From assembly GCA_035937795.1 (NCBI GenBank), contig DASZHO010000062.1, positions 1 through 64,000 on the forward strand: a DNA stretch of 64,000 bases, given 5' to 3'. The notes under the pieces were generated by a model. The model was not told the DNA's origin. It was given only the letters and a program-made list of their open reading frames with translations, and ran no database searches. The position numbers and the translations under genes were made by a program. The stretch is from JAMQPK01 sp035937795. GTDB taxonomy: Bacteria > Acidobacteriota > Vicinamibacteria > Vicinamibacterales > JAMQPK01. Below, one piece after another: positions 8,869 through 20,500 of this stretch. Numbering within the stretch: position 1 is the stretch's first letter; each line of letters begins with the position of its first letter.

Positions 8869-11201
8869 CCCGCACCCCAACTGTCCGACTGACAAAAGAA
8901 AGATTCCAGGTAGTCGTTCAGGAACACTCCATTTGGATCCCACTCCTCGCGAAGCCTGACAAAATCATCCCACCTCTCATACTGCCCCTTTATGTAATCT
9001 CGCTCCGCGCGAGTCTCTTTGCCCCAGTGAAAGCGATAATGAAACGGCCTCAGCAACTGATGTATCTGATCGAAGAGCGTGGCCGATCGAGGATACTGCC
9101 AGCACTCCAGCCAGACGACGTCGCGTCCATAGGCTGGGCTCAACCACAAATCGCTTCGAGCCGAACTGCGAATGTGGATCGGCATCAGGGGAAACGTCCT
9201 GGTTGTCTGGAAATGCGTACGCAAGAGCCCGATGGCAGCGGGCGCCTGCTCATAGGGAAGGGCAACCTCCATATCCCGGATTGTGTCTGGAGATCGGTCT
9301 GAGTCACCGAGGTCGCCGAAGGCGAGGACCCAGTCGCTGCGACCGATGCGAAGCGGATAGCAGGATCCAACTGAGAATTTCGTAAAGAATCGTTGAATCG
9401 TGTTGCCCCTGAGGAGAAGCCAGGCAAACAATTTCAGGCCAAGCACCTTGAGGATCTGCCCGCCTCTGCTCATGCCCTTTGGCGCAGGCTTTCTACGTGC
9501 GATGCAGCTCACATCGTGCAGATTGTCGACATCCCGGTCTTTCAACCGATCGACAGAAAGAATTTCGATCTCATCTGTGATCGGAAAATAGAGCATGTCG
9601 GTGTAGAGACTGTTCCGGTTGATGTCGTCGAACGCGTCCAGCACGTCCTCTGCTTTCCTGACGGCGCTGCGCGCCTGCAGAGCAAACGCGGGCACACACC
9701 GCAATGTCACGGCCGAGATTATGCCGAGGACCCCGACGGAGACGACCACGCCATTAAACAAGTCATGCGACCGGTCAATTTCCAGGACGCTTCCATCGGC
9801 CCTGACGATTCGCACCGACTCCACATAGTCACTGAGCGATCCATGGAAAATCGTGCCTCCATGAGTCGCAGTACTGATGGCGCCGGAGACTGTCTGAGCA
9901 GTAATCGACCCGCTTACGGGTAGCGCCAGCTTCAATCCTGCCAGGGTTTCATTCAGCTCACGGAGCGTCATCCCTGCCTCAACAGTCACAAGGGACCCGT
10001 CCACTTTCAGGAGCTTCTTATATCTGTCCAGAACCAGGCAGACGCCATCGGTCTCTGGTATGGGGCAAAGGGAGTGCAGAGAGCCGATGGCCTTGGCTTT
10101 AATGTTAGTGTTCGACGCCAGTTGAGCTATTTCAACGAGCTCTCGTTCCGAGGAAGGATGCACGATCGCCAGAGGGCGAAACCGCAGGGGCCCATAGTTG
10201 TCCAGAGAAAATTGAGTTTTCGCCACGAGGCATTTCTGTTTCGCCCACAGTTCCGTCTTCAACATCCCTGTCGACAAGCTGACCTCAGGAGAGTATCCCA
10301 GAAGCGCAGCCGCCTTTGAGGATGGAAAGGCTTTTGTATTTTCGGACATCCGGATGAGAAACCTGGCTCCTCTGCGCACGTCATGGGTGCCAGGGAGGAC
10401 ATCTAGCAGCTTTGCAATAGTCCTGACGATCGGAGTCGGGATATGCCGCGCCGGCCGATCCAGCATCCGGCTGTAGTGGGAGTAGAAGTCGTTGAGAGTG
10501 ACGGTCTCATGTCCGATATTGAACACTTCGCCGCGCGCGTGGGGAGATTGCGCGGCCGACAGCAATGCCTTCGCGACGTCACCGACGTAGACCACATCCA
10601 TTACGCCGCGTCCGTCTCCAAGAATGACGGGCAAGCCTTTACGAATCAAGTCGAGCGGCATCAGCGTATAAGATTTCGTGTTTGGCCCATACACGCACGT
10701 GGGACGGAGGATAGTAACGTCGAGGCCATCTTCCCGCGCGATCTCCACCAGAGCCCTTTCCGACTGCAGTTTCGTCAGGGCATAAACTGCCATGTCCTGG
10801 TATTCGACGAGCTCTGCGTTTTCCGTATAATCTGAGTCGGTTCTTGCCGCGCTGTAGACTGCAACCGAGCTGATGTGGACGAAGCGTTGGCAGCCGTTTG
10901 CAGCAGCAGCTCGAGCCAGCCGGCGTGTTCCTTCGACATTCACCGCGTATGAATCTTTGTACGATCCGGTGATGAGTGCGGCGCAATGAAAGACGAACGT
11001 GGTGCCTCTCACCAGCTCGGCAAGGGCTGCATCGCTGGTGACGTCGCCCCATACAGCTCTACACCCGCGCTTCTCCCACCTCTCCGCCGTGTCGTTCTTC
11101 GAGCGGAAGAGGGCCTTCACCTCGTAAAGGTCCACCAGTTGCTCGAGCAACGCTTGGCCTATGCCGCCGCTTCCGCCGGTCACGCATACGGTCTCCTTCA
11201 T
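8823..11201 (-). CDS. bifunctional fusion: extended SDR + FAD-dependent sugar-lactone-oxidase-like protein (copy 2)
   Basis: The 792-residue protein joins two enzymes. Residues ~1-320 are an extended (epimerase/3beta-HSD-like) SDR, with cofactor loop CVTGGSGGIGQ, Ser111 region HISSVAVYS, and YALTK giving Tyr140/Lys144. Residues ~335-790 are a VAO/PCMH-type flavoprotein with an ALO (D-arabinono-lactone oxidase) C-terminus. The FAD motif is IGSLHSLC, whose His376 lines up with the covalent-FAD His of gulonolactone-type oxidases; this is followed by AISTATHGG and the terminal WDPNGVFLNDYLE block, which matches the family ending. A sugar or polyol is the likely substrate. A combined oxidase plus reductase could epimerise a carbon through a keto intermediate, as DprE1/DprE2 do, but this is a hypothesis. 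The next gene upstream is a close paralog. Confidence 0.9.
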   Translation of the reverse strand: MKETVCVTGGSGGIGQALLEQLVDLYEVKALFRSKNDTAERWEKRGCRAVWGDVTSDAALAELVRGTTFVFHCAALITGSYKDSYAVNVEGTRRLARAAAANGCQRFVHISSVAVYSAARTDSDYTENAELVEYQDMAVYALTKLQSERALVEIAREDGLDVTILRPTCVYGPNTKSYTLMPLDLIRKGLPVILGDGRGVMDVVYVGDVAKALLSAAQSPHARGEVFNIGHETVTLNDFYSHYSRMLDRPARHIPTPIVRTIAKLLDVLPGTHDVRRGARFLIRMSENTKAFPSSKAAALLGYSPEVSLSTGMLKTELWAKQKCLVAKTQFSLDNYGPLRFRPLAIVHPSSERELVEIAQLASNTNIKAKAIGSLHSLCPIPETDGVCLVLDRYKKLLKVDGSLVTVEAGMTLRELNETLAGLKLALPVSGSITAQTVSGAISTATHGGTIFHGSLSDYVESVRIVRADGSVLEIDRSHDLFNGVVVSVGVLGIISAVTLRCVPAFALQARSAVRKAEDVLDAFDDINRNSLYTDMLYFPITDEIEILSVDRLKDRDVDNLHDVSCIARRKPAPKGMSRGGQILKVLGLKLFAWLLLRGNTIQRFFTKFSVGSCYPLRIGRSDWVLAFGDLGDSDRSPDTIRDMEVALPYEQAPAAIGLLRTHFQTTRTFPLMPIHIRSSARSDLWLSPAYGRDVVWLECWQYPRSATLFDQIHQLLRPFHYRFHWGKETRAERDYIKGQYERWDDFVRLREEWDPNGVFLNDYLESFFCQSDSWGAGQTRVPVTRRITSPK

Positions 11202-11226
11202 CGAGTCTGGAGCTGGGAATGAAATG

Positions 11227-13578
11227 TCATCGTGAAGTGTCGTTTCTACAAAAGAACGGTTCCAAATAGCTGTTCAAGAACATGCCTGTCGGATCCCACT
11301 CTTCGCGGAGTCGGAGAAAATCATCCCACCTTTCATATTGCCGATTTATGTACTCCCGACCGGCGTGAGTTTCTTTTCCCCAGTGAAAACGATAGTGGAA
11401 CGGTTCAAGTAGTTCGTGGATTTGTTGTTTGGAAAGGTTGTCAGAGCGGGGGTACAGCCAGAACTCCAGCCAGCAGACGTCGCGTTTGTACGTGGGACTC
11501 AACCACAGGCCGCTTCGAGAAGAACAGCGAATATGGATCGGCAACAGAGGATACTTCTGAGTCGTCAAGAAATGACTGCGAAGGAGGGCGATCGCTTTGT
11601 GAGCCTGCTCATACGGAATCGCAATCTCTATACCCTGGAGCAGAAGCGTCAGAGGAGATCGGTCCGACGTCCCGACGTCACCGAAGGCGAGAACCCGATC
11701 GCTGCGGGCCGTGCGCGTTCGATAAGAGCGTCCAGCTGCACATTCAGTCAACCATCTGTGAATCGAATTGTTGCCGAGGACAAGCCATACCAACGCTTTC
11801 AGCCCGAGTGTCCTGAGGCGCCGGGCGACTTTTGTATTGACGAGCGACGGCGGCCTTCTGGACGTCGCGGGCTGCTCGTTCGCCGGCGTGTCGCTGTCCT
11901 CGCTCTCTATTCTGTTAATCGCGAGTATTTCCATCTCATCCGTAACGGGGAAATAGAGCATATCGATATAGAGATTGCGTCGGTTTATCTCATCGAACTC
12001 TTCAAGAACTTGCTGGGCTTTCGAAACGGAGCTGCGCGATCGCAGGAGAAACGAGGGAACGCACCGGAATGTCACCGTCGAAATGATGCCGAGGAGGCCA
12101 AGGGAAACAACGACGGCTTGGAACAGGTCCTGCGAGCGGTCAATCTCCAGAATACTTCCGTCGGCTCTGACTATTCTCAGAGACTCCACACAGTCGCTAA
12201 TCGATCCGAAGTGAATGGACCCTCCGTGAGTCGCGGTGCTGATAGCCCCAGACACGGTCTGCGCGGTAATCGCTCCTAGTATCGGCAATGCTAAATTCAA
12301 CTCTGCCAAGGTCTCGTTCAGGGTTCGAAGCTTCATACCTGCCTGGACTGTTACAAGGGATTCCTCAACTTTCAGCAGCTTGTCGTATCTGTCCAGAACG
12401 ACGCAGATGCCTTCGGTCTCTGGTATGGGGCACAGGGAGTGCAAAGAGCCAATGGCTTTGGCTGTAATGTTGTCGGTCAGGGCGATCCGGGTAATTTGCA
12501 CCAGGTCGTCTTCTGCCAGAGGGTGCACGACAGCCAAAGGAGAGAAAGGTATAGGCCCAGGGCTGTAGGCGTCTACGGAATATTCGGTTCTAGGAATGAG
12601 ATGTTCACGTTTCGCCCACAATTCGGTCTTCAGCATGCCGGCGAACAGGTTGACTTCAGGAGCGTACCCCAGGAGGGTTCTGGCTTTTGTACATGGAAAG
12701 CGGTCGGCATTGTCAGACATCCGAATGAGGAAGCCGGCGGCTTGCCGCAGCGCTGGCAACGCTGTGCCTGGGATGAACCGGAGCAGTCGTAACAAGGCCC
12801 TCACGGGTGAGACGGGTAGATGTCGTGCAGGCCGGTTCAGCATTCGGCCGTAATGAGCGTAAAAGTCGTTGAGTGTGACCGTCTCATGACCGATGTTGAA
12901 CACTTCCCCGTTGGCTTGCGGAGATCGCGCGGCCAGCAATAAGGCCCTGGCGACATCATCGACATAAACGACATCTAGGAGGCCGCGGCCATCTCCCACA
13001 ATGACGGGCAAGCCCTTGCCAATCAGCTTGATCGGAATCAGCGTATACGCTTTGATGTTCGGCCCGTAGACACAGGTGGGCCGCAGAATCGTGTACTCGA
13101 GGCCATATTCTTGCGCCACCTCTTTCAGCGCTTGTTCTGACTGTAATTTGGTCAGGCTATAGGCCGCCATGCCGTCACGTTCACATAATTCTGCGTCCTC
13201 CACGTAGGCTGGCTGATTTGGCGCTCCGCTATACACAGCAACGGAACTGACATGGACGAAGCGTCGGCAGCCGTGTGTGGCGGCGAGTCGAGCTAAGCGG
13301 CGCGTCCCTTCCACATTGACGGGATACGCCTCCTCATACGACCCTTGCGTAATCGCCGCACAGTGAAAGACGAACTTGGCGCCCGTGACCAACTCTGAGA
13401 GTGCTTCTTCGTCTGCGACGTCGCCCCATACAGCCGCACACCCTGGTTGTATCCACTTGTCACTTATTTCATTCGCTGTGCGGAAGAGGGCTTTTACTTC
13501 GTAAAGGCCGACCAGGCGCTGCAGCAAAGCCTGGCCTATGCCGCCGCTTCCACCGGTCAGGCATACAGTCTCTCGCAC
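11227..13578 (-). CDS. bifunctional fusion: extended SDR + FAD-dependent sugar-lactone-oxidase-like protein (copy 1)
   Basis: The 783-residue product starts at a GTG and has the same two-part architecture as its downstream neighbour. The extended SDR domain (CLTGGSGGIGQ, HVSSVAVYS, YSLTK) covers ~1-320, and the FAD/ALO domain (IGSLHSLCPIPE, AISTATHGG, WDPTGMFLNSYLE) covers the rest. Long blocks are nearly identical between the copies, for example GEVFNIGHETVTLNDFY, so they arose by tandem duplication. This copy has an extra segment (ESEDSDTPANEQPATSRRPP) in the flavoprotein half, where the copies differ most. The start lies 6 bp from the stop of the methyltransferase upstream and its own stop lies 25 bp from the next start, so all three are likely one transcript. 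The reaction is unknown; sugar modification of the cluster product is the working idea. Confidence 0.9.
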   Translation of the reverse strand: MRETVCLTGGSGGIGQALLQRLVGLYEVKALFRTANEISDKWIQPGCAAVWGDVADEEALSELVTGAKFVFHCAAITQGSYEEAYPVNVEGTRRLARLAATHGCRRFVHVSSVAVYSGAPNQPAYVEDAELCERDGMAAYSLTKLQSEQALKEVAQEYGLEYTILRPTCVYGPNIKAYTLIPIKLIGKGLPVIVGDGRGLLDVVYVDDVARALLLAARSPQANGEVFNIGHETVTLNDFYAHYGRMLNRPARHLPVSPVRALLRLLRFIPGTALPALRQAAGFLIRMSDNADRFPCTKARTLLGYAPEVNLFAGMLKTELWAKREHLIPRTEYSVDAYSPGPIPFSPLAVVHPLAEDDLVQITRIALTDNITAKAIGSLHSLCPIPETEGICVVLDRYDKLLKVEESLVTVQAGMKLRTLNETLAELNLALPILGAITAQTVSGAISTATHGGSIHFGSISDCVESLRIVRADGSILEIDRSQDLFQAVVVSLGLLGIISTVTFRCVPSFLLRSRSSVSKAQQVLEEFDEINRRNLYIDMLYFPVTDEMEILAINRIESEDSDTPANEQPATSRRPPSLVNTKVARRLRTLGLKALVWLVLGNNSIHRWLTECAAGRSYRTRTARSDRVLAFGDVGTSDRSPLTLLLQGIEIAIPYEQAHKAIALLRSHFLTTQKYPLLPIHIRCSSRSGLWLSPTYKRDVCWLEFWLYPRSDNLSKQQIHELLEPFHYRFHWGKETHAGREYINRQYERWDDFLRLREEWDPTGMFLNSYLEPFFCRNDTSR

Positions 13579-13584
13579 TCTCTG

Positions 13585-14523
13585 TTACGCCCTTTGGAGC
13601 CACAAGCTGCCACCAACGCCAAAGGTGGGAGGATCGATGCAGAGCGGCATCAGCTTTCGTATGGCGTCGGAGTGAAACTTCATCATGAAGTCATTCCAGA
13701 ATCTGATGGGACACTGCGTGTTGTACTGAAGGAACGCGCGCAGGATGTAAGCCTCATTCCACGAAATCCCGAGCTCGAACCACTCCTGGGGATACTCAAA
13801 CGGGTAGGGGACGTCGTGAAAGTGGACGAGCACTCCAGGCGTCAGTCTCGGCATGAGCTCGAAGAGAATGTGGTTGACGTCGCTGCCGGCCTTCGATACG
13901 TGTGAGCAATCAATGAACAGAATGTCGTTCGCGGCAAGCTGGTCGACGATGCTCCGATCGAGCTGCTGGATCGGCTGTTCCACGATTGAGACGGAGTTGT
14001 AGTCCTCCTCTTTCAGCAGCTTGCGCAGCCGCGTGCTCTCGGGTTCGATGAACGTGAACTGGATACCGCGGTTCATGAACCGTTCGTTGGTGTCCAGCAT
14101 CACGGCCGAGGAGAACCCAGATCCGATCTCGATAATCCGACGCGGGCGGATCAGCCGAATCATGGAATACAGGAAAAGGGCGTCAGCGCGTCCGTACCAA
14201 TAATTGTCGAAGAAGTAGCGCATGCCGTTCCGCGGTGTTTCGGAGAATGGCTGCTCATCGTAAAACGTCGCGAATTGCGTTAACAGCGTCAGTTGACCGG
14301 CCTCGTTCAACTCGACGCCCGGGAGGGTCCGCAACGATCGGTCAAAAATCCGCGGCGCGTCGCGCTCCAGTTCCTTGATGGACGGTACCGGAGAGTAATA
14401 ATGCCCGTTTCTTACGCGCAGGATCCGCCACGTCGCCAGCTTGCGTCCCACGGCCAACCAGAATTCGCGTTTCGCGCGCGCGCGCGCCCACGAACGTCCG
14501 TCGTACCCGGAGTCATCTGCCAT
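13585..14523 (-). CDS. class I SAM-dependent methyltransferase
   Basis: The 312-residue protein carries a Rossmann methyltransferase core: RRIIEIGSGFSSAVML at ~128-143 (SAM motif I), FTFIEPESTRL (acidic loop), and NDILFIDCSHVSKAGSDVNH with the following HFHDVPYPFEYP segment. The D-CSHV and HFHD pieces resemble the metal-ligand regions of Methyltransf_24-type sugar O-methyltransferases. A ~125-residue N-terminal extension precedes the core. AGAGG sits just upstream of the ATG. It lies between the Mas-like PKS (72 bp away) and the SDR-FAD fusion pair (6 bp), which fits an O-methylation step on a sugar or lipid. The specific target is unknown. Confidence 0.88.
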   Translation of the reverse strand: MADDSGYDGRSWARARAKREFWLAVGRKLATWRILRVRNGHYYSPVPSIKELERDAPRIFDRSLRTLPGVELNEAGQLTLLTQFATFYDEQPFSETPRNGMRYFFDNYWYGRADALFLYSMIRLIRPRRIIEIGSGFSSAVMLDTNERFMNRGIQFTFIEPESTRLRKLLKEEDYNSVSIVEQPIQQLDRSIVDQLAANDILFIDCSHVSKAGSDVNHILFELMPRLTPGVLVHFHDVPYPFEYPQEWFELGISWNEAYILRAFLQYNTQCPIRFWNDFMMKFHSDAIRKLMPLCIDPPTFGVGGSLWLQRA

Positions 14524-14595
14524 GTCGACCTCTATCCATTTGCCTACGCAACAACCTGCGGGTGCTCCGTTTTGTCATAGCACGCCGCATGTTTT

Positions 14596-17500
14596 CTACC
14601 GGTGTTGAGTCGAACGGGGTTGACCGTCTCTCAAGGACAGAAGTGAGAGCAGAAGAGACTTTCCTGTCCCCTCTGGCACAGATCCTGCCGTTGCGGTGTC
14701 GGAAACAGGGATCGCCTGCCCGCCCACGGAATTGACCATGGAACGCGCCAGCTCAGACAGACTCGGCCCTTTGATGAGCTGAAGAAGCGGGATGGCGACT
14801 CCGATTTCCTTTTCGACGCGGTTCTTCAGCTCAATCGCCATCAAGGAATCGATCCCCATGGTGACCAGTGGCTGGTCGAGGTCGATCTTGGACGCCGCAA
14901 GCCTCACCACGCCGGCGACGTGCTCCCGGAGGCGATCGGTCAGGATCTGAAGCCGCTCTGCGGGACCCGCTGCCAGAAGCTGGGTGCGCGTCGGGTTCTG
15001 CGTATCCGCACGGACGGATATCGCGCCTTCAAGCCTGGAGAAGAAGGGCATCTCCGCCAGGACCGGATGGGATGCTCGCCACACTTGCCAATCGACGCCC
15101 ATCACCAAGACCTGAGATACGTCCGAAATCATCACCCGTCCGAGCGCTTCCACTCCTTGACGCAGAGAGAGACTCTCGATGCCCGCAATTCCGAGTCGTC
15201 CTCCACGGTCCGGCCGCGCGGCGAGTCCAACGTCCGACCATGGCCCCCAGTTGATGCTCACGGCGGGCAGGTTCCGGGCTCGCCGATAATGCGCGAGTGC
15301 ATCGAGAAACTGGTTAGCGGCAGCGTAATTCGCCTGCCCCGCCGAGCCGAGCATCGATGCTGCGGAAGAGAAGAGCAGAAAGAAATCGAGAGGTGAGTCG
15401 AGACTCGCGCGGTGCAGGTTCCACGCCCCCTCGACCTTCGGTGCCATGACCCGGCGAAATCGCTCTGGCGTCTGCTGGAGCAGGGTGCCATCATCAAGTA
15501 ATCCGGCCGCGTGCACAATGCCGCGCACCGGGGGCAGATCCCGCGCCCAGCGCACGAACGCGGCGTCCACAGAACCGGCGTCACCCACGTCGAATCGGTC
15601 GACCACAACCTGGGCGCCCGCGCGCTCCATAGCCTCGATCGCCTGACGAGCCTCCAGCGTCGGTTCGCTCCTCCCCACGAGGACAAGGCTTGTGGCACCC
15701 TTTTCGACCAGCCATCCACCTACAACAAGCCCAATGCCTCCAAGACCGCCGGTGAGGACGTAGGTGGAATCGTCTCGGATTCGGGCGGAAGCGTCCGTCG
15801 GAGGAGCCACCGTGACGCTCCGTGGATCCATATCGATCACGACCTTACCGATGTGGCGACTCCGCGCCATGTGATGGAGTGCCTCGGCCAGATCGTTCGC
15901 CGCGAAGACCTGCTTCGGAAGCGGCGCTAGATGCTTTTCCTCGAAGAGGCGCACCGCCTCCCGAAGGAGTCGACCGCAGTCTTCCGGCCGCTTTGCCGCC
16001 AGGCTGTTCAGGTCGACAAGGAAGAACGAACGGCTGTCCTCAAGGCACCGAAGGGGAAGCTGACCCCCTTCGAGAAGGTCGCGCTTGCCCAACTCTATGA
16101 ACCGGCCTCCAGGGCGGAGGATTTCCAACCCGCGGGCGAACGCCTCTCCCGCGAGAGAGTTCACTATCACGTCGACGCCCTTCCCCCCCGAGGCTTCCAT
16201 CACCTCGTCGGCGAACGAGAGCGATCGCGAGTCCATCGCGCGGCGCACATCGAGACTCTCGAGGAGCCGGCGTTTTTCGTCGGTGCCGGCAGTCGCATAG
16301 ATCTCGGCGCCCGTTTCCTGCGCCAGACGCACGCAGGCGAGCCCAACTGCGCCCGTGGCCGAGTGAACGAGAACCCGCTCGTCTCTCCGCAGCCTGCCGA
16401 GGTGGTTCACCGCATAGTGTGCGGTGAGGAACGCGATGGGCAGCGTGGCGGCTTCCTCGAAATCAAGCCGCGCCGGTTTCGCGACAACGAGCCAGGCCGG
16501 GGTGCGGACCACTGAGCTCAGGCTCGGTCGAGCGAGCGCGACGACTTCATCGCCCACGGAGAACGAGGTCACCCCCTCGCCCAAGGCGGTGATCCTTCCC
16601 GCGCACTCGTGTCCGAGGACGAGGTCTCCATCGCTGGGCAGCAGACCCAGTGCAAGGAAGATGTCGCGGAAGTTCAGACCGGCGGCGACCACCTCGATTT
16701 CCACTTCGCCGGCGGCGGGTCGGCGGCGGGCGACTTGCCGAAAAGAAATGCCCGAAAGGTTCCCGGTCTCTGCCAGCTGGGCGCGAAACGGCATCGGCTT
16801 TAGGAGTTTCGTCGCCGCGCTATCCGCCCGCGTCAGGCGCGCCACGAATCGCCGGTCGTCGCGGAAAGCGACCTGCTGCTCGCGGTCACTGCGCCACAGC
16901 TCGTCTGCGAGTGCGCGCGCCTCGTTTTCGCTCGACTCTGCGCTCAAATCGATCGCGGTGCAGAAGAACTCCGGATGCTCCTGGACGATGGTTCGGGCGA
17001 GGCCCCATAGCGGCGCTCGAAATGGTGAGACTTCGTCGCTCTCGACAATGTATTGCACCCCGCGCGTCGTAAGCCACAGGCGGGTCGATTCATCGATGCC
17101 CCTCCGTACCAGAGCCTGCACGAGAAGCAGGGCGCTCTCCACTCCGAGCGCGGAAGCGTCGCTCGCGCCTTCAGCAACGTCGAGACTCCATAAATGGATG
17201 ACGGAATCAAGCGCGATCCCTCTTCGTTTCAGCGCTCCGAGAAGCTCTGAGTAGTCCTGGCTGCGTGCTGGGTCGATTCGGCACAAGCCTGCCTCAGAGA
17301 GGTTCTCCGGGACGTGAAGCGCCGCACCCCGGGTAACGAGGATCGCCGTTTCCCCTCGGGCGGTTATCAGTTCCGCCAGACGGGTACCAACTCCCGTCGA
17401 GTCGGCGAAGATCAGGAAGCCGCCCTCCCTCGTTTCCTTGACGGCGTCTGGCCGCGTCGAGTGTTGCTCCCACGTGAGGCTGTAGAACCGCTCCTTTTCA

Positions 17501-20500
17501 GGATCCGCGGACACGTCCAACGGCGCGAGACCTATTGCGCTCGCTTCCGCGACGAGCTCGTCCGCTTCGGTGAGCAAACGCACGTCTCCACAGACTCGGG
17601 AGCCTTCGTGCCTACACACAGCATGCGCCCAGAGAGCGCCCGAAGTCGCATCTTGCTTGTGAAGACGGAAGCGGTCCATGGACACGGGCACGAGGGTTGC
17701 GCGGAAATCGGTGGACAGGGCTGTCGCGAGGACCTGCAAAGCGGAATCAAGAAGGGCAGGATGTATCCGATAGCGCCTGGCGTCGGAAGGCGCCGGCCTC
17801 AGTCGGGCGATCGCTTCGCCGTCTCCTGTCCAGACCGATTCGATTCCCTGGAAGGAAGGGCCGTAGTCCAGGCGGAGGTCCGCCATACGCTGATAGTGAT
17901 CCGCACCGGGCCTTTCGATGGAGCAGCGTGCTTGAATGGCGGCGAGGGAATCGGTGCTAACTCCCACTTGCTCGTCTTCCGAAGCGGACACCCGAATCTG
18001 GCCCCGTGCGTGCCGGGAAAAACTCGGCGCCCCTTCGATCCCCGGTGCAGGGGTTTCACCAAACACTTGCCACTCGAAGCGGGTAGGCACCTGCCGGGTC
18101 AGGGTCACTTGGATCTCGCGAGCCTCGCCGTCGGAAAGCACGAGCGCCTTTTCAAAGCGAACGTTCTCCAGAGCGATCGAAGCCGCATCACCCAGAGCCT
18201 CCCCAGCTGCCTCGAGCGCCATCTCGAGATAGACAGTGGCGGGGACCATGATTTCCCCGTGGACCCGATGGTCCTGCAAGAAGGGGAAGGCGTCCGTGCT
18301 GAGCGGGCGTTGCCAGAATTCGGTTGCGGGGTCCGCCGCTGACCGAGTGCGGTCGCCAAGTAAAGGATTCTTCGCCCTGAGGCTCACTCGCTTCTTTCCC
18401 GAGGATTTCCCGCTCTCGTCGTCGAACCAAAAGCGCTCTCGCTGCCAGGGATAGCCGGGTAGCGGCACGCATTCGGCGCCAGGTGGATAGAGCCGGCCCC
18501 ACTCCACGGACCTTCCGAGTGCATAAAGGCTCGCGAGCGTTGAGAGCAGCGATCGGCGTTCAGGCTCATCACGCCGCAGCGAGCCGAGCACCATCCCGTC
18601 CCGCTCCAAGTGGAACAGGCACTGCTGGATAGCGGGCAACACGATCGGATGAGGGCTGACCTCGAGAAAGACGTCGATTCCGTCTTCGAGAAGCTTCTCG
18701 ATGACGCCAGCGAACAGTACCGGCTCGCGGAGGTTGCGCACCCAATATTCCGCACTAAGGTCGCGACCCGACGCGATTGCCCCGGTGACAGTGGAATACA
18801 AAGGAGCTGTCGTCCTCCGCGGAACGATGCCTTCCAGCATGGAAAGCAGGTCGTCACGCAGGACTTCCATCTGAGGGCTGTGCGACGCGTAGTCCACCTT
18901 GATGCGGCGGCAGAAAACTCCGTCGTGCTCGAGGCCGGTGAGGACCTCCTCCAGAGCGTCGGGGTCACCCGATAGCACCGTCGAGGTTGGACTGTTGCTG
19001 ACCGCGATCGAGAGACGGTCCTGGTATCCCGTGAGGACTTCGGTCGATCTCGCCAAAGAAAGTTCGACCATCGCCATCGCTCCGCGTCCGCTCGTTCGCC
19101 TTGCGAGGCGGCTCCGACGGCAGATGATGCGCGCTGCGTCTCCCAGAGAAAGGGCCCCGGCGACGTGCGCGGCCGCCACCTCGCCCATGCTTTGACCCAC
19201 CACGGCGTCGGGCTTTACTCCCCAGGATCGCCAGAGCTCGGCGAGAGCGACCTGGAGGGCGAAGATCGCGGGCTGTATCACGTCAACCTCTTCGAGCCGC
19301 GATTTCTCCTTTGAGGCTTGGATCTCGGCGGTCAACGACCAATCGACGTGCTCCGCGAAGGCAGCCTCGCATCTTTCGATCGCGTCGGCGAAGACCGGCT
19401 CGCGCGCGCTGAGTTCCCTTCCCATTCCCAGCCATTGCGAGCCCTGGCCGGGAAACACGAAGGCTACTTTTCGCCGCCTGTTCGTGAGGCGCCGGCCCAC
19501 CTCGACCTCACGAGGGTTGTCCCGCTCCAGAAACGCCACGAGCTTTGAGAGCATCTCCGAGCGAGTCGCCGCCACTGCCGCGAGCCGAAAATCGTGATGG
19601 CTTCGTCGAACGGCAGCCGTCGCACACAAATCGACCAGCGACACCGTGTTCTTTCCATCGGCCAGGTGTTCTGCGTAGGCACGAGCCAGACTTGAAAGCG
19701 CTTCTCCGCTTCGGGCAGACATAGGAAGAACACAGGCGTCGTCTGCCGACGCCCGTCCGCTCGGGGTTCTTGGGGAAAGTTCTTCGAGGACCAAGTGTGC
19801 GTTCGTGCCTCCGAAGCCGAATGAGCTCACGCCCCCTCGGGCCGGCTTGGACTCCGCTGGCCACGGCTCGAGACGGGTGACGACCCGGAGCGGCAGGACG
19901 TCGAATCGAATATATGGATTGGGCTTCTCAAAATGAAGGCTCGGAGGCAACTGCCGCCGGTCGAGAGACAGAGCGAGTTTGATGAGACCGGCGACGCCGG
20001 CCGCGGCTTCCAGATGTCCGAAGTTCGTCTTGGCCGAACCCACGGCACAGCGCGCTTCCCGGGAACGGCCGGCGGCGAGCACTGCCCCAAGGGCATTCAG
20101 CTCGATCGGATCTCCAAGCGCCGTTCCGGTACCGTGCGCTTCTACGTATTGGATGTCCGATGGACCGATACCGGCATTCGAGAGAGCCTCGCGGACGAGC
20201 GCTTCCTGGGAAAGACCGTTGGGTGCCGTGAGCCCGTTGGTCCGCCCGTCCTGATTGACCGAGCCCCCCCGGATGACTGCGTAGATTCGATCTCCATCCG
20301 ATAACGCGCTCTCGAGGGGCTTGAGGAAGACGACACCCGCTCCTTCCCCGCGCACGTAGCCGTTGGCGCGAGCATCGAAAGCTTTGCAGCGGCCGTCGGG
20401 CGCCATCGCGTGCAGCTTTGAGAATCCGATTGTGACGGCGGGAGAGAGCATCACATTGACGCCCCCGGCGAGAGCGAGCGTGGACTCGCCGCGCCGCAGA

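Noticed and set aside
8823..13578. DprE1/DprE2 as a direct annotation
   Set aside because: The flavoprotein half resembles gulonolactone-type oxidases with the His of covalent FAD, and the SDR half is of the extended type, unlike DprE1 and DprE2; only the combined logic is comparable.
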